The notes under the pieces were generated by a model. That model made no database searches. It saw only the letters and a program-made list of their open reading frames with translations, and had not been told where the DNA came from. The position numbers and the translations under genes are program-made. Positions 1 through 5,962 of a DNA stretch of 17,315 bases are shown here, one piece after another. Source of the DNA: Parabacteroides sp. (GTDB taxonomy: Bacteria; Bacteroidota; Bacteroidia; Bacteroidales; Tannerellaceae). The stretch covers positions 1 to 17,315 of the forward strand of contig JAHHQS010000082.1 in assembly GCA_020026285.1 (NCBI GenBank), read 5' to 3'. Position 1 is the stretch's first letter. Each line of letters begins with the position of its first letter.

Positions 1-398
1 ATCTCAATTAGTAATTAATCAAAAACTGTAAACCATTTCCAGTAAAGGTCAAAGCTTCAAGATTTTTGTTAAAAGGTCAAAGATTTTTTTTAGAATCTCC
101 TGGTTTTTAGGAAAAAGGTCGTATGTTTTTGGGAGTTGGTTGTGATTTTTCTGCTTAAAGATGGCAGTATGGAATGGAAAAAGCGGAAAAAGAGCTATCT
201 TCTTTCATGTTATTTTACAGAATATAAAAATATCGGTCTTGGTGTGAAGTATATTATATTATTGATATTTAGTTTATTAGTCTTGATTTTTGTTGTTTTA
301 ACCCTCTGAGAATTGAATATTTCCGAGTATCTTGTATTATACTCCGAAATATTCAAGTTAAGAAGAGCCTGATTTGACAATTTGCTATATTGGGCTCT
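1..398. other. AT-rich intergenic region without a gene
   Basis: No reading frame of convincing length or composition occurs here. The stretch is very AT-rich. It holds two copies of AAAGGTCAAAG (44-54 and 72-82), a third partial copy AAAGGTC (114-120), and two inverted repeats near the LysR stop codon (313-356 and 363-399), listed separately. No exact TAnnTTTG promoter box was found. It may be the downstream region of the LysR gene plus the flank of a gene outside the window. Confidence 0.6.
313..356. repeat. Long imperfect inverted repeat downstream of lysR
   Basis: The arms 313-330 and 339-356 pair over 18 positions with one C-C mismatch (324/345) and leave an 8-base loop. No T-run follows on either strand, so it is not a textbook intrinsic terminator. 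It could stabilise the 3' end of the LysR transcript or be a remnant of a repeat family. The arms are seen directly; the role is not known. Confidence 0.55.
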
Positions 399-399
399 T
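363..399 (-). terminator. Possible terminator hairpin at the end of lysR
   Basis: AAGAGCC (363-369) pairs with GGCTCTT (393-399), and an inner CAAT/ATTG stem (378-381 with 389-392) can stack on it across a bulge. The right arm reaches the LysR stop codon. Reading the minus strand, the hairpin is followed by a moderately T-rich stretch rather than a clean T-run, so termination is plausible but weakly supported. Confidence 0.35.
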
Positions 400-1301
400 T
401 AAATCCAATCATTGATTCGAGCACGTACAGCATTCGATTCGCAAAGCATGTGCATAAAAGCTTGTGCAGAATGTTTTCGATATACATTTTTCAGCATGTG
501 AATGCAACCTTCCATTTCATTTCCCGGAAAATCCAATGGAATGGCTTTAACTCCTTGTTCATTGTGAATAGTCGCTTCAGAAAGAACTGTTACGAGATTA
601 CTCTGTTTAATCAGCTTCAAAAGAATATTCACTTCATTCAGTTCTATTCTCACTTTGAAATCGGTGTAATAGATGGATTGCATTTTGTCAAATTCATTAC
701 GAGCTTGTAAACCTTTGGCTGGTAATGCCAAATCATAATGTTGTAAATCGCTCAAACTGATTTTCGATAATTTGGCTAAAGGATGAGACGAATGAACAAT
801 GGCGGCTAAGTGATTATTAAACAGTACGTGCGATTCGATATCCTTTTTCTTGACAGTAGGTTTGAATGCCAGAACAAAATCGACCTCATGACGTGACAGC
901 ATTTCCAGAAGCTCTCCCATTGATTTATAGTAAATATTCAGTTTTACTCCGGGATACTTCTTCATAAAGTCAATCAGTGTCTCGGTCAGAATAGGACTAA
1001 AGGTGAATGTAACTCCAATGTTTAAAGTACCCGTCATCACTTGTTGCAAATCGTGGATGCAATCCATACAAGCTTCGGAATCGTGGATTGTCTGTTGAGC
1101 GTATTTCAGCAGACATTCTCCGATTTCAGTCAATCTGACTTCATGGCTGTTCCTTTGGAACAACTGTGTGTTCATTTCCTGTTCCAGTTGTCTGATTTGT
1201 TGTGATAAGGTGCTTTGAGTTACAAACAATGCTTTGGCGGCTTCTGAAAAGTTTAATGTTTCAGCAGCCTTAACAAAGTATCTGAGTTGTCTAAGTTCCA
1301 T
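399..1301 (-). CDS. LysR family transcriptional regulator
   Basis: This 300-residue protein has the usual LysR length. Residues 1-60 are the winged helix-turn-helix (MELRQLRYFVKAAE, then FVTQSTLSQQIRQLE). Residues 90-295 form the effector-binding domain, which opens with GTLNIGVTFTFSP and resembles the CynR/CysL-like branch. The paired cysteines of OxyR are not apparent, so a peroxide sensor is unlikely. It is the last gene of a same-strand row behind the exporter genes, separated by about 100 bases that contain a dyad (1326-1336) which could be its own operator. It may control the exporter or the facing thr genes, but nothing in the sequence proves the target. The family call is secure; the ligand is unknown. 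Confidence 0.93.
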   Translation of the reverse strand: MELRQLRYFVKAAETLNFSEAAKALFVTQSTLSQQIRQLEQEMNTQLFQRNSHEVRLTEIGECLLKYAQQTIHDSEACMDCIHDLQQVMTGTLNIGVTFTFSPILTETLIDFMKKYPGVKLNIYYKSMGELLEMLSRHEVDFVLAFKPTVKKKDIESHVLFNNHLAAIVHSSHPLAKLSKISLSDLQHYDLALPAKGLQARNEFDKMQSIYYTDFKVRIELNEVNILLKLIKQSNLVTVLSEATIHNEQGVKAIPLDFPGNEMEGCIHMLKNVYRKHSAQAFMHMLCESNAVRARINDWI

Positions 1302-1325
1302 AGTTTATTATTAATAATGAGCGAA

Positions 1326-1336
1326 TCTCAATGAGA
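1326..1336. promoter_or_regulatory. Candidate LysR operator dyad
   Basis: TCTCAATGAGA is a perfect 5-base dyad around a single A, centred about 30 bases upstream of the LysR start codon. LysR proteins commonly bind dyads near their own promoters. A minus-strand TATTTTCG, one mismatch from the TAnnTTTG box, lies just upstream in the transcription direction. Function is inferred. Confidence 0.35.
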
Positions 1337-1401
1337 GAACGAAAATATATAAATTTTTTTAATGTATGTTTCTAAAAAAATGAATTTGTCTTTGCCGGAG
1401 T

Positions 1402-1887
1402 TTATCTGGTAGCTTGGAAAGAAGTATTTTTGAATAAAAATATAGGTATGGTTGCTCCAATGACCATTCCTAAAACGATAACAATACAGCTGAATCCATT
1501 ATACGAAAACAGATACAGATAATGATTGAATATTGTTTCCTCTTGATGATACAGGCATAAAACCAAAGCCGCTACGGTTCGATAGGCATACATCCCGGGA
1601 ATCATAGGAAGTAAAGCCGGAAACAGACAGGTCTCTGCCGGACATTTAGCTTTGGGCATCAGGAATACGGCAAATAATCCGATACTGAATGCGGCTATCG
1701 AACTGGCCGGAATAATGTGCATGCCGATCAGGTCCTTGTTCATTAATATATATCTAAGAGAATGACCTATGGCAGCAATCAGTGCACAATATTTATAGGC
1801 ACGTTTAGGAGGATTACTGATACTTGCAAATCCGATAGCGGCAATTGCTGCAAAAAATCCATCCTGAATAATTTCTAATATCATCAT
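1402..1887 (-). CDS. Exporter subunit, ThrE C-terminal part / YjjB family (DUF3815)
   Basis: A 161-residue inner-membrane protein made almost wholly of hydrophobic helices, with segments near residues 10-25, 30-48, 57-76, 85-112 and 125-152. Length and composition match YjjB (DUF3815, about 157 residues in E. coli), which works with a YjjP-type partner. The motif FPALLPMIPGMYAYR fits the conserved P-x-P-G region of ThrE-like transporters. The partner gene lies 13 bases upstream on the same strand, so the two are almost certainly co-transcribed. In the family, fused ThrE of Corynebacterium exports threonine and serine, whereas enterobacterial YjjPB has been linked to succinate export. The substrate here is therefore open, though the neighbouring thr operon favours threonine. 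Confidence 0.85.
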   Translation of the reverse strand: MMILEIIQDGFFAAIAAIGFASISNPPKRAYKYCALIAAIGHSLRYILMNKDLIGMHIIPASSIAAFSIGLFAVFLMPKAKCPAETCLFPALLPMIPGMYAYRTVAALVLCLYHQEETIFNHYLYLFSYNGFSCIVIVLGMVIGATIPIFLFKNTSFQATR

Positions 1888-1900
1888 GTGACTTTATAAG

Positions 1901-2671
1901 TTAAAACCAGTTTTGATCCATTAAAAAGAGGCCTCCGCAGAGTCCTAAAGAAAGACAGGTAGTCAGAACGATTGCGTCCATAAATCTGCTGAAAGAACAT
2001 AAATAGTGCCCATCAAGTAAATCACTTACTGAATTGATATACGGAATACCGGGAATTAAATAAAGTACGCTTGTTCCTAAAGCAATTTCAGGAGTCGTTC
2101 CCCATCCAAAAAGTTTACCTCCGGCACTGATAACCGAAGAAACAAAGGCACAACATAGAAAAACAATTCTGATATCAGTCTTTTCTTCTAATAAAATTTG
2201 TTTTAATCGATATCCTAATAACGTAGCCATGAAAACAATGGCCATGGAAATTAAATCTCCGCCAAACAAACGGCAGAAAGAAGCATTGGCTAATGAAGCC
2301 AATACTAGTACTAACCATTTGTTTTCAGGTTTTGTCTGAATAATTTTCTGAAAAGATTTAACAGCACCTTGATAATCAAGTTTCTTGTCGGCAACTTCCC
2401 AGCTAAGTTTGCTAAGCAGTGTATTGATATGGAAGCTGATTCCACATTTGTGAATCTTACATATCGTAGTATACGATTCGGTATGTTCCTCATTCCACAT
2501 GGAAAGTAAAATATACGAGGGCATAATGCTGATTTCGCAACTTAAATCGAATGCATTGGCCATTCTTTTTACATTTTTTTCAATGCGAATACAGGTAGCT
2601 CCACATCCTAACAGCCAGGAAGCATAATTAGCTAGAAAATTACAGGCTTCTTTTTTTGAAGATGTTATCAT
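1901..2671 (-). CDS. Exporter subunit, ThrE N-terminal part / YjjP family (DUF1212)
   Basis: At 256 residues this has the length of E. coli YjjP. The N-terminal half is soluble and carries the family signature GCGATCIRIEKNVKRMA (residues about 23-39). The C-terminal half holds about five membrane helices and the family motif SFCRLFGGD (about 131-139), followed by LYLIPGIPYINSVSDLL with its conserved Pro-Gly. Together with the 161-residue protein downstream it should form a split ThrE-type exporter in the inner membrane. The ATG start sits 14 bases after the stop codon of the 63-residue protein, so the row reads as one transcript. Threonine or serine is the default substrate for ThrE, but dicarboxylate export is known for YjjPB, so specificity is inferred only from the facing thrA-apgM-thrC genes. 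Confidence 0.88.
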   Translation of the reverse strand: MITSSKKEACNFLANYASWLLGCGATCIRIEKNVKRMANAFDLSCEISIMPSYILLSMWNEEHTESYTTICKIHKCGISFHINTLLSKLSWEVADKKLDYQGAVKSFQKIIQTKPENKWLVLVLASLANASFCRLFGGDLISMAIVFMATLLGYRLKQILLEEKTDIRIVFLCCAFVSSVISAGGKLFGWGTTPEIALGTSVLYLIPGIPYINSVSDLLDGHYLCSFSRFMDAIVLTTCLSLGLCGGLFLMDQNWF

Positions 2672-2685
2672 TATTTACCAGGTTA

Positions 2686-2877
2686 TTAATCTTCGTCAGT
2701 ATCAAACCATTCATCTCCCGGACAATAGAAAAGTTCTTTTTCTTTTGCCAATTCAATTAGTTTAATTGGTTTATCAGAGTTCCAGTTCGTTTCTCTGAAT
2801 TTTTCGATAGCTCTTAAAACGAAAGCTAATAACACTAGTGTAATAACAGAAAACCAAATAATCATTGTTTCATTCAT
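2686..2877 (-). CDS. Small single-pass membrane protein, first gene of exporter operon
   Basis: The 63-residue product has one hydrophobic segment (about residues 6-22, IIWFSVITLVLLAFVLR), then a charged linker with IEKFRETNW, and a strongly acidic C-terminus (CPGDEWFDTDED). I do not recognise a named family. It looks real: an exact minus-strand TAGTTTTG -7 box lies about 24 bases upstream, its stop is 14 bases from the YjjP-like gene, and the product has sensible membrane-protein composition. The predicted topology is a short N-terminus, one helix and a cytoplasmic acidic tail if positive-inside charges (RAIEKFR) hold. An accessory role for the exporter is a guess from position. Confidence 0.65.
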   Translation of the reverse strand: MNETMIIWFSVITLVLLAFVLRAIEKFRETNWNSDKPIKLIELAKEKELFYCPGDEWFDTDED

Positions 2878-2900
2878 TTTACATTGTTTTTAAATCGATG

Positions 2901-2931
2901 CAAAACTATGAATACCTCAAAATCGGAGAAA
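2901..2931 (-). promoter_or_regulatory. Bacteroidota-type promoter for the exporter operon
   Basis: On the minus strand an exact TAnnTTTG box, TAGTTTTG, covers 2901-2908. A TTTC, one mismatch from the TTTG -33 element, lies 19 bases upstream at 2928-2931. Transcription would begin near 2894, leaving a leader of under 20 bases before the 63-residue protein. Confidence 0.7.
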
Positions 2932-3202
2932 TAGTTGATTAAGGAAAAAAACGATAGTTGCTATTGATAGAAATTTTAGAAAAGAGTGGAATTTTATATT
3001 AATTATATTTAGGAATAATCCTGTCTATTTGGCCGAGATGGAAAGAATTTAAGTAAAAAAAGAAATGAATAAATGAATTTTAATTGCCAAATAGTCAAAA
3101 AAGTGAAGAATGGGTTGTTTATTTAAAATATTATGACTAATATTGCCGTTCCAAGAGAGAAAAAGAATAATTGAAAAATGAATAATCGTTTGCATACTGA
3201 CA

Positions 3203-3295
3203 ATATGTATCATACATGGGCTTTGATGACCCCCTGGGGGGTTAGCATTTGACATTCTGTTCAAGTGGGCGAAGCCTGTTTGCCTAAAGATTAGG
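3203..3295 (+). promoter_or_regulatory. Possible structured RNA or leader element upstream of thrA
   Basis: Four inverted repeats fall within about 90 bases: ATGTA-TCA-TACAT (3205-3217), ACCCCC-TG-GGGGGT (3229-3242), CAAGTGGGC-GAA-GCCTGTTTG (3262-3282) and CCTAA-AGA-TTAGG (3283-3295). The third needs three G-U pairs and makes nine pairs only when read as plus-strand RNA, since on the minus strand those become A-C mismatches. That favours transcription towards thrA. An alternative pairing of GGCTT (3219-3223) with AAGCC (3272-3276) would compete with it. I could not match it to a riboswitch class known to me. Function and even transcription are inferred. Confidence 0.35.
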
Positions 3296-3380
3296 AAAAG
3301 ACCAAACAAATATTAAAATCTGAATCGTCCACGTTTTTTTCATTACAATTTATTTTAGTATTAATCCGAAAGATGCTGCT

Positions 3381-3412
3381 TCCCTTTTGATTCTTATTGA
3401 AATCAAAAGGAA
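3381..3412 (+). promoter_or_regulatory. Hairpin in the probable thrA leader
   Basis: CCTTTTGATT (3383-3392) pairs perfectly with AATCAAAAGG (3401-3410) around an 8-base loop, ending 32 bases before the thrA ATG. No T-run follows, so it is not itself an intrinsic terminator. It could affect translation, RNA stability or protein binding. Confidence 0.4.
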
Positions 3413-3442
3413 GATTGCTTGCTATCTTATATAACTATAGGG

Positions 3443-5881
3443 ATGAAAGTTTTAAAATTTGGCGGAAGTTCCGTCGGTACAGTTGAAAGTATTTTAAGCG
3501 TAAAAAAAATAGTAGAAGCTATTGATGAACCTGTTATTGTTGTTGTTTCTGCTTTAGGTGGAATAACTGATAAATTGTTGCAGACTTCAAAGATGGCAGC
3601 CCAGAGTAATGTTGCTTATGAAAAAGAATTTTCGGCTATTATTACTCGCCATTTGGATGTAATAGACGGTGTTATTTCTGATCTGGAAATCCGTCGCAGT
3701 GTCCAGATTAGAGCGATGGGTTTATTGGATGAGTTGGGTAATATCCTTCGTGGAGTGTTCCTGATTAATGACTTGTCTGAAAAGACTTCAGATGCTATTG
3801 TTAGTTATGGTGAGCGTTTGTCTTCTTTAATCGTTTCAAATGTGATTAAAGATGCTCAGTTGTTCGACTCTCGTAAATTCATCAAGACTGTCAGACAATT
3901 CAATAAACATGTTGTTGATTTTGAACAGACCAATCACTTGATTAAAGAAACTTTCAGTCCGCTGCCTAAGGTTTCTTTGGTTCCAGGTTTTATTTCTACT
4001 AGCAGAGATAATGGGGAAATTACGAACTTGGGTCGTGGAGGTTCTGATTATACTGCTTCTATTCTGGCAACAGCTTTGGATGCTTCCGTATTGGAAATAT
4101 GGACGGATGTGGATGGTTTTATGACTGCCGATCCAAGAGTTATCAATTCTGCTTATGTTATTGATCGATTGAGCTTTACAGAAGCAATGGAATTATGTAA
4201 CTTTGGTGCCAAAGTTATTTATCCGCCAACAATTTATCCGGTTTATCACAAGAATATCCCTATTCGTATACGTAATACGTTCAATCCGGATGCTCCTGGC
4301 ACATATATTTCCCGCGAAAAAGAAAAAAATTCAGGAAAAGCCTTGATTAAAGGTATTTCTTCTATTAATGATACTTGTCTGATTACAGTCCAGGGTTTGG
4401 GTATGGTTGGTGTTATTGGAGTTAACTATCGTATCTTTAAAACTTTGGCAAAGAATGGAATCAGTGTGTTCATGGTATCTCAGGCAAGTTCTGAAAACAA
4501 TACCACTTTTGCAGTAAAGAGTGCCGATGCCGATTTGGCTGTTGAGGTCTTGGATAAGGAATTTGCATCCGAACGTGCACAGGGTGACATGAACGATACA
4601 CAGGTAGAAAAAGATTTGGCTACTGTTGCCATTGTTGGCGAAAATATGAAACGAACTCCTGGCATAGCAGGTAAATTGTTCGGAACATTGGGACGTGCAG
4701 GTATCAGTGTGATTGCCTGTGCTCAAGGAGCTTCAGAAACAAATATCTCGTTTGTCATCAAGCATAAATATTTGCGTAAGGCAATGAACTCTATTCACGA
4801 TTCCTTTTTTCTTTCAGAATATAAGGTCTTGAATATTTTTGTTGTCGGAATTGGTACTGTTGGAGGAAATCTTTTGGAACAGATCCGTTTACAGCAGCCT
4901 AAGCTGATGGAACAAAATGGCTTGAAACTGAATATCGTAGGTGTTGCCAATTCAAAAAGAGCATTGATTAGCCGCGATGGAATCAATTTGGATACATATC
5001 GTGAAGATATAAAAAATGGAATGGAATGTAATGCGGAAGAATTGTGCGAACAGGTATTGAAAATGAATATCTTTAATTCTGTATTCGTTGATTGTACCGC
5101 AAGTTCACAGGTTGCCGCTCTTTATGGCAAACTGATGAATGGTAACGTTTCTGTTGTTGCCGCTAATAAAGAAGCAGCTTCTTCTGCTTACGAAAATTAT
5201 CAGTCTTTAAAAGAGACCGCTCGTCATCGTGGTATTAAATTCCTGTTTGAAACCAATGTGGGGGCAGGATTACCTATTATAAATACAATGAACGATTTGC
5301 GTAATAGCGGCGATCATATTTTGAAATTGCAAGCTGTCCTTTCCGGAACATTAAATTATATATTCAATACCTTAAGTAAAGATGTCCCTTTAAGCAAGGC
5401 CATTCGTATGGCTATGGAAGCGGGGTACGCAGAACCAGATCCTCGTATTGATTTAAGTGGAAAAGACGTTGTTCGTAAATTGGTTATTCTGGCTCGTGAA
5501 GCAGGTTATCGAGTAGAACAGTCAGATGTGCAAAAAGAATTGTTTATACCGAATTCATTCTTCGAAGGCTCTTTAGAAGATTTCTGGAATAATATTCCGG
5601 ATATGGATGAGAAGTTCGAAGAGGATAGAAAAAAACTGGAACAGGAAGACAAGCGTCAGCGTTTTGTCGCCACCATGGATAGAGGTGAATGTCATGTTGG
5701 CTTGCAGGCTATTGATAGTCATCATCCGTTTTATGAATTGGAGGGAAGTAATAATATAATTATGATTTCTACCGAAAGATATCATGATTATCCTATGATT
5801 ATTAAAGGTTATGGAGCTGGAGCAGATGTAACTGCAGCCGGTGTATTTGCAGATATTATATCGATAGCAAACATTAGATAA
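3443..5881 (+). CDS. thrA: Bifunctional aspartokinase / homoserine dehydrogenase
   Basis: This 812-residue cytoplasmic enzyme catalyses the first and third steps from aspartate to homoserine. The kinase domain starts at once with KFGGSSVG (residues 4-11) and runs to about 285. Two ACT regulatory domains follow (about 310-455). The dehydrogenase part opens with the nucleotide-binding motif VGIGTVGG near 467 and shows NKEAA (575), ETNVGAG (603), SGTLNYIF (634) and the catalytic region AEPDP...GKDVVRK (E664, D675, K679). The ATG at 3443 was chosen because the motif then lies at the usual N-terminal distance; a TTG at 3419 would add eight unconserved residues. Feedback inhibition through the ACT domains is expected for the family. 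It heads the thr cluster, with a terminator-like hairpin after its stop codon. Confidence 0.97.
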   Translation: MKVLKFGGSSVGTVESILSVKKIVEAIDEPVIVVVSALGGITDKLLQTSKMAAQSNVAYEKEFSAIITRHLDVIDGVISDLEIRRSVQIRAMGLLDELGNILRGVFLINDLSEKTSDAIVSYGERLSSLIVSNVIKDAQLFDSRKFIKTVRQFNKHVVDFEQTNHLIKETFSPLPKVSLVPGFISTSRDNGEITNLGRGGSDYTASILATALDASVLEIWTDVDGFMTADPRVINSAYVIDRLSFTEAMELCNFGAKVIYPPTIYPVYHKNIPIRIRNTFNPDAPGTYISREKEKNSGKALIKGISSINDTCLITVQGLGMVGVIGVNYRIFKTLAKNGISVFMVSQASSENNTTFAVKSADADLAVEVLDKEFASERAQGDMNDTQVEKDLATVAIVGENMKRTPGIAGKLFGTLGRAGISVIACAQGASETNISFVIKHKYLRKAMNSIHDSFFLSEYKVLNIFVVGIGTVGGNLLEQIRLQQPKLMEQNGLKLNIVGVANSKRALISRDGINLDTYREDIKNGMECNAEELCEQVLKMNIFNSVFVDCTASSQVAALYGKLMNGNVSVVAANKEAASSAYENYQSLKETARHRGIKFLFETNVGAGLPIINTMNDLRNSGDHILKLQAVLSGTLNYIFNTLSKDVPLSKAIRMAMEAGYAEPDPRIDLSGKDVVRKLVILAREAGYRVEQSDVQKELFIPNSFFEGSLEDFWNNIPDMDEKFEEDRKKLEQEDKRQRFVATMDRGECHVGLQAIDSHHPFYELEGSNNIIMISTERYHDYPMIIKGYGAGADVTAAGVFADIISIANIR

Positions 5882-5900
5882 ATTTATTTTTTTAATAGGC

Positions 5901-5942
5901 GCCCATATTTGTCTAACTATGGACGAATATGGGCTTTTTTTT
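5901..5942 (+). terminator. Strong intrinsic terminator structure between thrA and apgM
   Basis: GCCCATATT (5901-5909) pairs with AATATGGGC (5926-5934), continued by a U-G pair and GTC/GAC for 13 pairs in total, with an 8-base loop (5914-5921). Eight T residues follow at once (5935-5942). It begins 20 bases after the thrA stop codon and ends 20 bases before the apgM ATG. No TAnnTTTG box lies between, so apgM and thrC either depend on read-through or on a promoter I did not recognise. Confidence 0.85.
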
Positions 5943-5962
5943 CATTAATACAGATAATGCTT

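Larger units (their letters stand above)
2932..3442. other. Intergenic region between divergent exporter and thr operons
   Basis: No credible protein gene is present; the longest frame (minus, 3049-3309) has non-protein-like composition. Most of it is very AT-rich. A patch at about 3203-3295 is clearly richer in G and C and dense in inverted repeats, and a 10-bp hairpin (3383-3410) sits in the probable thrA leader. No exact TAnnTTTG box was found on the plus strand. The nearest candidate is TATTTTAG at 3351-3358 (one mismatch), without a recognisable -33 element. Confidence 0.6.

Noticed and set aside
390..710. 106-codon plus-strand frame
   Set aside because: It lies opposite the LysR gene, whose family motifs make the minus strand the coding one.
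399..1301. OxyR assignment for the LysR protein
   Set aside because: The cysteine pair and flanking motif of the OxyR regulatory domain are not apparent.
3049..3309. 86-codon minus-strand frame in the exporter-thrA intergenic region
   Set aside because: Its composition is not protein-like, it crosses the palindrome patch, and it has no promoter box or partner gene.
3419..3442. TTG start giving eight extra residues to ThrA
   Set aside because: The ATG at 3443 places KFGGSSVG at the normal N-terminal distance, and the extra residues are unlike any aspartokinase start.
3203..3443. Known riboswitch (SAM-I, SAM-II, cobalamin, lysine) or gammaproteobacterial thr leader peptide
   Set aside because: None of the conserved core sequences I know for these classes is visible, and there is no Thr/Ile-rich leader peptide followed by a terminator.
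5909..5962. Upstream extension of the ApgM frame
   Set aside because: It runs through the terminator hairpin; the family N-terminus begins at the ATG at 5963.
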